DNA from: Lachnospiraceae bacterium
GTDB taxonomy: Bacteria; Bacillota; Clostridia; Lachnospirales; Lachnospiraceae
Length of the DNA stretch: 64,000 nt
Assembly: GCA_902363555.1 (NCBI GenBank)
Contig: CABJAM010000008.1
Coordinates: forward strand, 124,001 to 188,000
Direction: 5' to 3'
The notes below the pieces were generated by a model, which made no database searches, was not told where the DNA came from, and was given only the letters and a program-made list of their open reading frames with translations. Below, piece after piece: positions 44,829 to 53,596 of the stretch. Within the stretch, counting starts at the first letter, position 1; each line of letters opens with the position of its first letter. A program made the translations under genes and the position numbers.

Positions 44829-45268
44829 TGGTTTTTTATCTCCATTTTTTACGTATATTTATTCCATTCTATTTGATTTTTAACACGGTTTCAACCCTTT
44901 TATTTAACTTTATTTTTGAATACTATGTATAAGTTCATTTTAAGCGGGCATAATACTACTATTCCGATGGACTGGCACGCAAACCGGTCTGACGGAATCA
45001 TTGGATTCCCCCTCCAATTCATTCAAAAAGTACCAAAACGAAAGAAAAATTTTGAGTACTTATCCTCCCCTTGATTTTGCGGGAAGTCTTTACGAAGGCT
45101 TCCCGCATTATTTATTTCCGCACTTTGCAACGTACAACCCGGTTTTGCTTCACTCCACCCGGCTCCGCTTCGCTGCGCCGGTTCGCGGCAGTCGCCATAA
45201 ATGAGCGCAAAAAAACCGGAAACCAATCATTTGATCCGTCTCCGGTTCTCTGTTAAAATACATTCCTC
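44829..45268. other. 440-bp gap with hairpins and short repeats, no gene seen
   Basis: The gap holds a hairpin GCGGGAAG/CTTCCCGC (45079-45106), a likely terminator for one of the neighbours, and CCCGG(C/T)TCCGCTTCG-type repeats (45158-45172; also 27448-27462 and 45744-45758). The esterase promoter must lie here but no clear consensus hexamers stand out. Confidence 0.55.
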
Positions 45269-45685
45269 TCACAGCACAGTAGCGATCAGCGCCGGTAACA
45301 AAAATATCACTCCCGCAATGATATCCGAAAACAGTCGCACCACCGTCCGCTCCTCACTCTCCAGCTCACTAAAGGCAATGATCTTTTCATCGGCAAAATC
45401 TACAATATCTCTGGTTCCGCGCCGCTTTGGCTTCTTTTTAGGACCGCCCAGCAGATGCGGAAGATGGATACCGTCAAGGCTTAAATATTGAAACCATGAC
45501 AGCAGAATAAAAATAATACCGATGACAAAAAAGGCGTCCTCTATAATTGAAAAGGCTTCCGAACGATTGATCCACCGCTTCCACAGCAGAGCAATGACAA
45601 AAGCGATGGCGCATTTAGCCACACATTGATAGATCAGGGGCCGCACCATATAAGCGTGGAACGCATCCCTAAATTTATTTTTCAT
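45269..45685 (-). CDS. Small membrane protein, function unknown
   Basis: A 138-residue protein with three membrane segments: about 17-36 (VAKCAIAFVIALLW), about 48-65 (AFFVIGIIFILLSWF) and the C-terminal LFSDIIAGVIFLLPALIATVL. A basic patch (GGPKKKPKRRGTRDIVDF) lies in the cytoplasmic loop. ATG at 45685 has AAGGAC upstream. The family is common in Lachnospiraceae by my recollection, without known role. It is monocistronic. Confidence 0.75.
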   Translation of the reverse strand: MKNKFRDAFHAYMVRPLIYQCVAKCAIAFVIALLWKRWINRSEAFSIIEDAFFVIGIIFILLSWFQYLSLDGIHLPHLLGGPKKKPKRRGTRDIVDFADEKIIAFSELESEERTVVRLFSDIIAGVIFLLPALIATVL

Positions 45686-45829
45686 ACCGCAGTCCTTTCT
45701 GTAAAAATTCCGCACCCGATTCCGGACGATTATTTCGTACACACCCGGTTCCGCTTGGCCCCGCCAGGGCCGCGGCGGTCGCAGACAGCTCGCAGGCGCG
45801 CCCTGACGGGCCGGTCAGCACCACGCAAC

Positions 45830-45851
45830 AAGCCAGCCTTCAGGCTGGCTT
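45830..45851 (-). terminator. Hairpin terminator after oppF
   Basis: AAGCCAGCC and GGCTGGCTT form a perfect 9-bp stem with a TTCA loop, 14 bp downstream of the last opp gene. No T run follows on the minus strand, so it may act mainly as an RNA 3' end stabiliser. Confidence 0.6.
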
Positions 45852-45864
45852 GTATGCGATGTTA

Positions 45865-46797
45865 CTATTGTAATTCTTTACGATACTGCTCCAGTTCTTT
45901 TTGATTGGCGTAAACGAAATGCCCCGGTAATATTTCCTCCCATACAGGAGTATCCGTGGTGTAATCGTGCATAGATGGGTCGTACACGATCAGCTTTTTG
46001 TTCTTTTCCTGCTCGGGGTCCGGAATCGGAACGGCCGACAGGAGCGCTTTCGTATACGGATGGAGCGGATGTAAAAACAGCTCCTCAGCCTCTGCCAGCT
46101 CGACGATCCTGCCCTTATGGATCACCGCAATACGGTCAGATATAAAACGTACAACGGAAAGATCGTGAGCTATGAACAAATATGTCAATCCTCTGCTGTT
46201 TTTAAGACGGTTCAGCAGATTCAGCACCTGGGCACGGATGGATACGTCCAGCGCGGAAATCGGCTCATCAGCCACGATAAATTCCGGCTCCATGATCAAT
46301 GCTCTGGCGATACCGATACGCTGTCTCTGGCCGCCTGAAAATTCGTGCGGGAAACGTGATGCAAATTCCGGCAGCAGCCCAACCTCGCGCAGAGCTGCCT
46401 CCACCTTGCGTTTCCTGTCATTCTCATCTTTATATAAATGATGATTGATCAGCCCCTCAGACACAATATAGTCTACCTTCGCACGCTCATTCAGCGATGC
46501 CATAGGGTCCTGAAAAATCATCTGGCATTTCTTAATCACTTCCAGATCTAAATCTTTAGAAATCTTACCGCTGATTTTTCTGCCTTTAAAAAGGATCTCA
46601 CCCGCTGAAACCGGGTTAATTCTCGTGATCGCACGACCAATCGTCGTCTTACCGGAACCGGATTCACCTACAAGAGAGAAGGTTTCGCCTTTATAAATAT
46701 CGAAGTTGACATGGTCCACGGCGACAAATTTCCTTCTGCCGCTTCCAAAAGAAATCTGCAAATCTTTGATCTCGATCAGTTTTTCTCTTTCTGGCAT
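45865..46797 (-). CDS. oppF: Oligopeptide ABC transporter ATPase OppF
   Basis: A 310-residue ATPase with Walker A GESGSGKTT, signature FSGGQRQRI and Walker B FIVADEPISALDVSIRAQVLNLL. It ends in the oligopeptide/dipeptide C-terminal domain (HPLHPYTKALLSAVPIPDPEQEKNKK), which usually binds an extra [4Fe-4S] or zinc. It is the fifth and last gene of oppABCDF. Confidence 0.94.
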   Translation of the reverse strand: MPEREKLIEIKDLQISFGSGRRKFVAVDHVNFDIYKGETFSLVGESGSGKTTIGRAITRINPVSAGEILFKGRKISGKISKDLDLEVIKKCQMIFQDPMASLNERAKVDYIVSEGLINHHLYKDENDRKRKVEAALREVGLLPEFASRFPHEFSGGQRQRIGIARALIMEPEFIVADEPISALDVSIRAQVLNLLNRLKNSRGLTYLFIAHDLSVVRFISDRIAVIHKGRIVELAEAEELFLHPLHPYTKALLSAVPIPDPEQEKNKKLIVYDPSMHDYTTDTPVWEEILPGHFVYANQKELEQYRKELQ

Positions 46798-46803
46798 GTC
46801 CGA

Positions 46804-47844
46804 TTACCCCCTTCCTCTCATTTTTTCACGAAGCTGCCGGATAGATTTTGGCTGCTCGATTTTCGGCGCCCTGGGGTCCAGATACCAGGTTTTTGCCTTA
46901 TGGGTCTTGGTCACCTCAAAAAACGGCGGCTCTTCCTCAAAATCAATAGCCAGAGCATGACGGTTTCTCGGAGCAAACGCATCCCCCTTAACTTCATTGA
47001 AGAGGTTTGGCGGTGTACCGTCGATGGTGGGAAGCTCCTCGCCCTTCACCCCAAGCTGAGGCAGAGCAGATAGCAGCGCCCATGTATACGGATGCCATGC
47101 ATCGTAGAAAATCTCATCAACCATACCATACTCTACGATCTGTCCGGCATACATAACGGCCACACGGTCAGCCACATTGGCCACAACACCAAGGTCATGG
47201 GTAATATAGATCACGGTCATCTTCAAGTCTCTCTGAAGTTCACGAATCAGATTCAGAATCTGAGCCTGAATAGTCACATCCAGAGCCGTGGTCGGTTCGT
47301 CACATATAAGTATTTGCGGATGGCACGCCACGGCAATAGCGATGACCACACGCTGGCGCATACCACCGGAAAACTCGTGAGGATACTGATTAAAACGCTT
47401 TTCGGGTTCAGGAATACCTACCCGCTCCAGCATTTCAAGTGCTTTAGCCTTAGCTGCAGCCCCTTTGATCCCCTGATTCAGTTCAATACTTTCCTGAATC
47501 TGTTTGCCAATCTTTTTTAACGGGTTTAAGGAAGTCATGGGGTCCTGCATCACCATGGAAATCTTCTTTCCACGGATGGTCATCCATTCCTTCTCAGTTT
47601 TATATTTCGATATATCCACGCCCTCATACATAATGGAGCCGCCGGTAACACCGCCATTGGCATCCAGCATTCCTATAAATGATTTGGTGAATACAGATTT
47701 ACCTGAACCGGACTCGCCCACGATCGCCATCGTCTCGCCTTCATACAGATCCAGGGAACAGCGGCGGATAGCGGTCAGCATCCTTCCACGCAGACTGAAC
47801 TGGATTTCCACGTCTTTAGCAGATAGTATCGGTTCTTTTGCCAT
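46804..47844 (-). CDS. oppD: Oligopeptide ABC transporter ATPase OppD
   Basis: A 346-residue ATPase with Walker A GESGSGKSV, signature FSGGMRQRV, Walker B ILICDEPTTALDVTIQAQIL and a C-terminal peptide-transporter extension (WHPYTWALLSALPQLG, FAPRNRHALAIDFEEEPPFFEV). ATG at 47844 has GGAGG eight bases upstream; the in-frame ATG at 47859 overlaps that site and is rejected. Six bases separate it from oppF. Confidence 0.94.
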   Translation of the reverse strand: MAKEPILSAKDVEIQFSLRGRMLTAIRRCSLDLYEGETMAIVGESGSGKSVFTKSFIGMLDANGGVTGGSIMYEGVDISKYKTEKEWMTIRGKKISMVMQDPMTSLNPLKKIGKQIQESIELNQGIKGAAAKAKALEMLERVGIPEPEKRFNQYPHEFSGGMRQRVVIAIAVACHPQILICDEPTTALDVTIQAQILNLIRELQRDLKMTVIYITHDLGVVANVADRVAVMYAGQIVEYGMVDEIFYDAWHPYTWALLSALPQLGVKGEELPTIDGTPPNLFNEVKGDAFAPRNRHALAIDFEEEPPFFEVTKTHKAKTWYLDPRAPKIEQPKSIRQLREKMRGRG

Positions 47845-47862
47845 AACTGGTTCCTCCATTTC

Positions 47863-48786
47863 TTATACGTGATTTCTCGGGTCTGCGGCATCGGAAAATG
47901 CATTGCCGACCAGGTAGAATGTGATAGTTATCAGTGACACAATAACTGCCGGGAAAATAAGCAGGTACGGGTATTCAAGAAAATAATTCCGGGCATTCCG
48001 AAGAAGGATTCCCAGAGACGGCGTCGTTATATCCAGACCCAGACCAAGATAGGATAACGTAGATTCCAAAGCTATGGTATAAGGGATGGACAACGCAAGC
48101 CTAAGTATAATAACGCTGACCAGATAAGGAAAAATATTTTTCACAAGTATACGCCATACGGGCGTACCCAGACATCTGGACGCCAGATTGTATTCCCTGT
48201 CGCGGTACATCAAAACAAGATTGCGGACATTACGGGCCATCGGAAGCCATCCGAAAGCGATCATTGCCGCAGCCATAATTGCAAATCCCTGACCTACGAC
48301 CAGAGCGATCAGAGTCATATAAATGATCATGGGAATGTTATTCATAACATTATAAATTTCAGTAATAATACGGTCCAGGGAGCGTACATACCCCCAAAGG
48401 CAGCCGATCGTCACACCGATCACACACTCGCCAAGCGCTACAAGAAGCGCCAGCTTGATGGACGTCTGAGCGGCATACCATACCTGACTCCAGTAATCAC
48501 GGCCAAGATTGTCCGTGCCAAACCAAAATTCACTGTTTGGCGAAACAAATGCCAGAGAACTGTCTGTCAGCAAGGTTGAATAATTATATTTGCCGATAAT
48601 CTGAGCAACAAAAGTAAAAATTACCAGTACAAAAAATATGACTGCCATGACAACAGCAGATTTTTTCTTTAAAAAGTTTTTAAATACGGATCTCCAATAG
48701 GAATAATTGGAATATCCGGTACGTTCGGCTTCATCGGAGGAATACTCCACAAACCGAAAGCGTTTATCATTCGTGTTTTGCATCAT
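47863..48786 (-). CDS. oppC: Oligopeptide ABC transporter permease OppC
   Basis: A 307-residue protein with six membrane helices, an N-terminal extension (FVEYSSDEAERTGYSNYSYWRSVFKNFLKKKSAVV) and the motif WFGTDNLGRDYWSQVWY typical of the OppC/DppC family. It overlaps oppB by four bases. Confidence 0.94.
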   Translation of the reverse strand: MMQNTNDKRFRFVEYSSDEAERTGYSNYSYWRSVFKNFLKKKSAVVMAVIFFVLVIFTFVAQIIGKYNYSTLLTDSSLAFVSPNSEFWFGTDNLGRDYWSQVWYAAQTSIKLALLVALGECVIGVTIGCLWGYVRSLDRIITEIYNVMNNIPMIIYMTLIALVVGQGFAIMAAAMIAFGWLPMARNVRNLVLMYRDREYNLASRCLGTPVWRILVKNIFPYLVSVIILRLALSIPYTIALESTLSYLGLGLDITTPSLGILLRNARNYFLEYPYLLIFPAVIVSLITITFYLVGNAFSDAADPRNHV

Positions 48787-49733
48787 CGCGTTCCTCCTTT
48801 AGTCACCAGTTTTATTCTCGGGTCTACGATCATCATCAATACGTCGCCGAGAAATACGCCCAGAATACCCAGAGATGCATAAATGATCGCCAATGTCTGA
48901 ACAACACTGGTATCATAACGTACGATCGAATCAGTCAGCAGCGGCCCCATACCTGGCACGGAGAAAAATCGTTCCACCAGCAGCGAACCACCGATCGTCA
49001 GAAGAAAGTTGGCCGGAATATACTGCACCAACGGTACGAATGCATTTTTAAATACATGCTTAACCATGATCGCTCTGGAGGATACACCCTTGATCCTGGC
49101 CAGCTTAATATAGTCTTTATTTAATTCATCAACCATATAACGTCTTGTCCACAGTGCATAGGATGCAATGGATGCCAGTGACAGGCAGACTATGGGAAGT
49201 ATACTCGATTTCCACACAAATCGTGTAGAATATAAAGATGGCAGCCCCAAAACCTTTGAGCCAAACACCAGTACTAGAGAATAGGACACAAGACTTGGAA
49301 CGGCGTTGACGAAAATCGTATAGGCAGTTCCCACATGATCCAGGAACTTGTCCTTATGGCGTGTCTGCATAATACCGACAAGAACTCCCAACACAAGGGA
49401 TATACCCAGGGATATGACCCCCAGCCTCATCGATACCGTAAATTTAGAACCAATAACCTTAATAACATCTACTCCACTTTGAATTCTCCGCGACTCACCA
49501 AAGTCGAAACGGACAATTTGCCCATAAAAGCGGAAAAGCTGTGTCGGCACTGGGTCCAGAAGTCCGGCTGCCAGCAACTGCTCGTTTTTCTGCTCCTCGG
49601 TCAGCTTCATCAACTGCTCTTCTGTAAAATAATAATCGGTTGGCAGCATCCGCATCAGCAAAAAGACGATGGTTGCTACAACCAGGACTGTTACAATAGA
49701 TTGTAACAGTCGCTTGATTGTATACTTAATCAT
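48783..49733 (-). CDS. oppB: Oligopeptide ABC transporter permease OppB
   Basis: A 316-residue protein with the family N terminus MIKYTIKRLLQSIVTVLVVATIVFLLMRMLP and late motifs LLVERFFSVPGMGPLLTDSIVRYD. It carries a perfect 12-bp inverted repeat within codons 8-16 (49686-49711). It starts two bases after the oppA stop. Confidence 0.94.
   Translation of the reverse strand: MIKYTIKRLLQSIVTVLVVATIVFLLMRMLPTDYYFTEEQLMKLTEEQKNEQLLAAGLLDPVPTQLFRFYGQIVRFDFGESRRIQSGVDVIKVIGSKFTVSMRLGVISLGISLVLGVLVGIMQTRHKDKFLDHVGTAYTIFVNAVPSLVSYSLVLVFGSKVLGLPSLYSTRFVWKSSILPIVCLSLASIASYALWTRRYMVDELNKDYIKLARIKGVSSRAIMVKHVFKNAFVPLVQYIPANFLLTIGGSLLVERFFSVPGMGPLLTDSIVRYDTSVVQTLAIIYASLGILGVFLGDVLMMIVDPRIKLVTKGGTR
49686..49711. 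repeat. Perfect inverted repeat inside the start of oppB
   Basis: GACTGTTACAAT and ATTGTAACAGTC flank AG. The 12-bp arms are perfect. In mRNA this would form a stable hairpin about 20 nt after the oppB start codon; in DNA it looks like an operator. It resembles the arms of the intergenic GTAAC repeat family (core GTAACAGT). Confidence 0.75.
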
Positions 49734-49735
49734 AA

Positions 49736-51745
49736 TTAATAACCGGCAGCCTTAGCAAGTTCTTCGTACTGTTCTGTGGTATAGGCGTCCACAGATGACT
49801 CCCAGTTCTTGTAGGTATAATTCTGAATACCATAAAGAGCATTGGACTTCGTATAATCGTTGATCTTTGTCAACTGCCAGGATACCTCGTACTGTACCGG
49901 GATGGCCAGTGCATGGTCGAGCATAAAGGCTTCAGCCTTGGCATAAGCCTCATAACGGGCATCCAGATTATCCGTAATCGCATTGGCCGCATTTACCAGC
50001 TCTGTAAATTCCTTATATGTATCGATCAGAGTAGTATCTGTGGCGTCATTGATATTGGAATAGTTCTTGGAATAGTAAGCACTGTCCTCACCATAAGTTT
50101 CCTGTCCAAGGAAGTTCTGGATATCACCGTAGTCAGCACCCCAGCCATTAATAACGATGGAATGAAGTCTCGGCTGAACGATTTCTTTGAGCTGACTGGA
50201 AACATAGGTATCGATAACAAGTTTCACAAAATCATCGCCAAGGCACTCAGAGAAAATCTGCTGTAAAACAGTGGCTGTATCCAAAGCATTCTGGCTACCG
50301 GCAATAATAGAATAATGAACCTCAATGGGGAAGGTTACCCCTGCGGCTGCAAGCTCTTCCATAGCCGTTTCCTTGTACTGTGTGGCGAGATCTGTATTAA
50401 GTCTGTGGTAATTGCCATCTTCACCCTTTGTTACATCCTTAAGCTGGCTCTTAACTAAATCTGTATAGTCTGTGCCATCGGATAAATATGCGAGACCCTT
50501 CATTGTATAAGCCAGATTCTCACAGTGCTCCGGATAAATAAAATTCGTCCGGGCCCAGTATTTATTTAAATCAAGTCCGTAGTATAATGCAAGACGGAAG
50601 TTTTCGTTAGCAACTGCGGTATTCCAGTTTTTATCCTCTGTACCATCTTCATTGAGACGGTTATAGTTTAAGTGCATCTGATAGGAATATTTTCTTGGAA
50701 GCTTTTCTACCAGATTATCATGGAACTTGTGATTCTCATCATCATAAATCTGTCTGAGAGTTGCCTCACCAAGATCTGTATGATCGATTTCACCGTTTTC
50801 AAATAACTGATAAGCCATCGTGGTATCATCAACGATCTTGATGGTTACAGTGTTAAATAATGTACAGTTTGTATCCCAGTATGCCGGGTTTCTTGTAAGC
50901 ACCTTGGAATTTCCCTGAACAAATTCTGTGATGGTGTAAGGTCCGTTATACCAGAGTGTTTCATTATTCACAGACTTCATGTTTTCTACGCCGATCTCAT
51001 CAATATATGCCTGGGAGATCGGGTACAAAGAAGCAGAGGTTGCCACTGTATCAAAGTACGGGCATTCATATAAACACGTATATTCCAGTGTATAGTCATC
51101 AACGGCTTTAATGCCGACCATCTCAAGGAATTTGGTGGTATCAAGAGCCAGTCCTTCTTCAGGAGAAAGCTCCTTCGTATAATTATAATATTCTTCAGCA
51201 CCCTCAATCGTTCCAAATGGCATGGACGTATTGTTGGACTCATTTTTGTGGAAGTTTAATACCCACTCTAAAGCGGTCACCCAGTCCTGAGCGGTACAGT
51301 CAGCTTTGTAGTTACCATTCACATCAACCCAGGTCACGCCCTGTCTGATCTTAAAGGTCCAGGTCTTACCATTATCTTCTGTTCCCCAGGATTCTGCAAC
51401 CTCAGGGATCAGCTTACCACTCACATCGGTAGCTACAAGACCTGAAATAGCATTCGTCAGAACATTATGGTCAGCGGCCAATTCTGTTTTAAGATAGAAG
51501 AAATTCTCCATCTCACGGTTGGATACTTCAAAAGTATAGAAATCCTCAATTGCTCCCGTAGAAACGCTGCCTTCCGGCGCCTTTTCTCCGGTTCCTCCAT
51601 TATCGGTGCCAGTTGTATCATTCGCACCAGTGGTTTCTTTTTGGGCTCCCTTAGTGTCACCGGTGGAACCACCGCTGCCGCATGCACTTAACGCAAGTGC
51701 TGCCACTAAGATCAGAGCCAATAATTTTGACACTTTCTTTTTCAT
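49736..51745 (-). CDS. oppA: Oligopeptide-binding lipoprotein OppA
   Basis: A 669-residue family-5 solute-binding protein. Signal peptide with lipobox (LALSACGSGG), a Gly/Thr-rich linker (about 25-62), then the body with KTWTFKIRQGVTWVDVNGN and LALYYGLDLNKYWARTNFIYPE. Length is above the usual 540 because of the linker and inserts. It is the first gene of oppABCDF and should deliver peptides to OppB/C at the cell surface. Confidence 0.94.
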   Translation of the reverse strand: MKKKVSKLLALILVAALALSACGSGGSTGDTKGAQKETTGANDTTGTDNGGTGEKAPEGSVSTGAIEDFYTFEVSNREMENFFYLKTELAADHNVLTNAISGLVATDVSGKLIPEVAESWGTEDNGKTWTFKIRQGVTWVDVNGNYKADCTAQDWVTALEWVLNFHKNESNNTSMPFGTIEGAEEYYNYTKELSPEEGLALDTTKFLEMVGIKAVDDYTLEYTCLYECPYFDTVATSASLYPISQAYIDEIGVENMKSVNNETLWYNGPYTITEFVQGNSKVLTRNPAYWDTNCTLFNTVTIKIVDDTTMAYQLFENGEIDHTDLGEATLRQIYDDENHKFHDNLVEKLPRKYSYQMHLNYNRLNEDGTEDKNWNTAVANENFRLALYYGLDLNKYWARTNFIYPEHCENLAYTMKGLAYLSDGTDYTDLVKSQLKDVTKGEDGNYHRLNTDLATQYKETAMEELAAAGVTFPIEVHYSIIAGSQNALDTATVLQQIFSECLGDDFVKLVIDTYVSSQLKEIVQPRLHSIVINGWGADYGDIQNFLGQETYGEDSAYYSKNYSNINDATDTTLIDTYKEFTELVNAANAITDNLDARYEAYAKAEAFMLDHALAIPVQYEVSWQLTKINDYTKSNALYGIQNYTYKNWESSVDAYTTEQYEELAKAAGY

Positions 51746-51822
51746 TAAATAACCTCCTTTTTATGATGTACGAAAAATGGCAAAGAAGCAGTTCCTGGGC
51801 AGACTTCTTTACCACTGCTACC

Positions 51823-51852
51823 ATTTTACTATTTGGGGGGGGCGCTTGTCAA
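51823..51852 (-). promoter_or_regulatory. Promoter of the opp operon with a G8/C8 spacer tract
   Basis: On the minus strand, TTGACA (complement of 51847-51852) and TAAAAT (51823-51828) are 18 bp apart. The spacer contains eight consecutive C (G on the plus strand, 51835-51842). Loss of one base would give the optimal 17-bp spacing. It lies 78 bp upstream of oppA. Confidence 0.75.
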
Positions 51853-51989
51853 GAGCTTATTCGCCAAATTCACAATAAATAACAAATTAACTTCACATAT
51901 ATTTGGTATATATGTTAAAATATACATATTCAGTTAAAATCTGTACACACGCTTTACTGAAAATCTACACAAATAAGAGGATGGTATCT

Positions 51990-53120
51990 ATGAAAATAGT
52001 CGGAATAATAGAACAATTTAATAAAATGTATAAACAACAGCACAGATTTGTTGAAGATGTCCGCCGTGAATCCAAAGCTGATTTTATCATTGCTGTTATG
52101 AGCGGCGACTATCTCCAACAGGGCATACCTGCCAGCCAGGATAAATTTACCCGCGCCCGCAGCGCCGTCCGTGCCGGCGTGGACCTGGTCCTTGAGCTGC
52201 CGGTGTGCTGCGCCCTCCAAAGCCCCGATACCTACGCCTATGCCGCCGCAGCCCTGCTGGACCGGCTTCACTGCGTGGACGAGCTGTATATCGCCTGTGA
52301 TACAGACCAGCCGGAGCTTTTGCCGACCATCGCCCGTCTCATGTTCATGGAAACCATAGAATACCAGAAGGAGATCCAGACCTACCGCCACCAGGGTCTG
52401 ACCTTCTACGAGGCCCAGGCCAAAGCCGCCGGAAAAAAACTTCCCGGCGCCCAGGACATCCTGAAATCACCGGTCAACCTGTTTGCCGCCGAATACGCCC
52501 GCGCCCTGAAACGGCTCTACTCCACCATACGCCCCTGCTTTATCCCCGCCGCCCCAGCATACATAGCCCCCGCTGCCCAAACCTTCCCAGCCAGCCCCTA
52601 CTATACCCAGCTTCTCAAAAACGTACTTCATCAAACCCCGGACCATCTGGACGACATCAGCGGCGGCACCGCCACGCTCACCGACCGTATACTTACGCAG
52701 CGCCACAACATCACCACCTTCACCGACTTTGCCGAACAGCTAGCCACTCCAACCCGTTCCCCCGCCAACATCCGCCGCTACCTGTTCAACCTCATCTTCA
52801 ACATCCGCAAAGCCGACATCGCCCTGTGCCGCCTCTACGGCTTCGCCCTCTACGCCGCCCCCCTGGCCCACAGCGAAAACGCCGCCCCCCTAAAAAAGCA
52901 CCTCCAAACCACCGCCTGGCTCCCCATCCTCCAGGCTCCCGCCACCCCAGACAGCACCAACATTACCGCCAACACAAACAGCTCCAGCAGAGCAAACCGC
53001 ACAGGCATCACAAACAGCCCCATAACCGCGCCCGCCCCCCTTGACGACGCCAGACAACTCCTGCAAACCCTGGACCACCGAGCCCACCAGCTCTACCTCC
53101 AGTCCACCCATCAACTCTAA
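51990..53120 (+). CDS. TmcAL-like nucleotidyltransferase paralogue with altered HIGH motif
   Basis: A 376-residue protein that aligns by eye with TmcAL, the tRNA(Met) cytidine acetate ligase: MKIVGIIEQFNKMYKQQHRF, then DFIIAVMSGDYLQQGIPASQDKFTRARSAVRAGVDLVLELPV and KSPVNLFAAEYARAL. In TmcAL the ATP-binding motif is NPFHNGH; here it is NKMYKQQH, so the first His and the Gly are lost. The usual GSENG loop is also missing (ACDTDQPE). The 3' two thirds are very C-rich, with codons mostly ending in C. ATG at 51990 has GAGG upstream. It may have another function or be decaying. Confidence 0.75.
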   Translation: MKIVGIIEQFNKMYKQQHRFVEDVRRESKADFIIAVMSGDYLQQGIPASQDKFTRARSAVRAGVDLVLELPVCCALQSPDTYAYAAAALLDRLHCVDELYIACDTDQPELLPTIARLMFMETIEYQKEIQTYRHQGLTFYEAQAKAAGKKLPGAQDILKSPVNLFAAEYARALKRLYSTIRPCFIPAAPAYIAPAAQTFPASPYYTQLLKNVLHQTPDHLDDISGGTATLTDRILTQRHNITTFTDFAEQLATPTRSPANIRRYLFNLIFNIRKADIALCRLYGFALYAAPLAHSENAAPLKKHLQTTAWLPILQAPATPDSTNITANTNSSSRANRTGITNSPITAPAPLDDARQLLQTLDHRAHQLYLQSTHQL

Positions 53121-53223
53121 AAAACAACATAACAAAAAATTCAACGCCACAGTCCAAAGCCCCAAACCATCCCACTCCAACCGCCATCACACTCCAACCG
53201 CCATCCTCTCGCGGAACGTACAT

Positions 53224-53582
53224 GTTTTGGAGACATCGGCGCCCGTAAGTGCCCCGGCCCGCCATCCGGTCTGTGTGCTGCGCGCCCGGCGGTGTGACCA
53301 GCGTGAGGCGGGCATACGCAGGAGCGTTAGGGAATCTTACAGAAAAAGCGCCGGACTTCCGGGATGATTTTCGGCATACAAGGCCGAAAATCAAGCTGCA
53401 AGCAAGGGAAAATCATAAGATTTTACATTGCATTGCAGCGCGCCCGGAAATCCGGCGCTTTATCTGTTAGAATCCCTTACACTCCGAAGTCAGCCCGCCC
53501 CACGCCGGTCACACCACCGGGCGCGCAGCGCACAGACCGGATAGCGGGCCGGGGCACTTACGGGCGCCGATATCTCCAAAAC
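53224..53582. repeat. Long palindromic structured element, copy C
   Basis: An imperfect palindrome of about 359 bp between converging TmcAL-like and permease genes. Arms from TTTTGGAGACATCGGCGCC inward pair over about 130 bp. The inner part matches copies A and B loosely (TACGCAGGAGCGTTAGGGAA; AAAAAGC...TTCCGGG). Hairpin 1 is GATTTTCGGC/GCCGAAAATC, hairpin 2 GCTGCAA/TTGCAGC with a TCATAAGA loop. Base pairs differ from A and B but pairing is kept. It begins 14 nt past the permease stop. Confidence 0.85.
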
Positions 53583-53596
53583 GCGCCAATACAACC

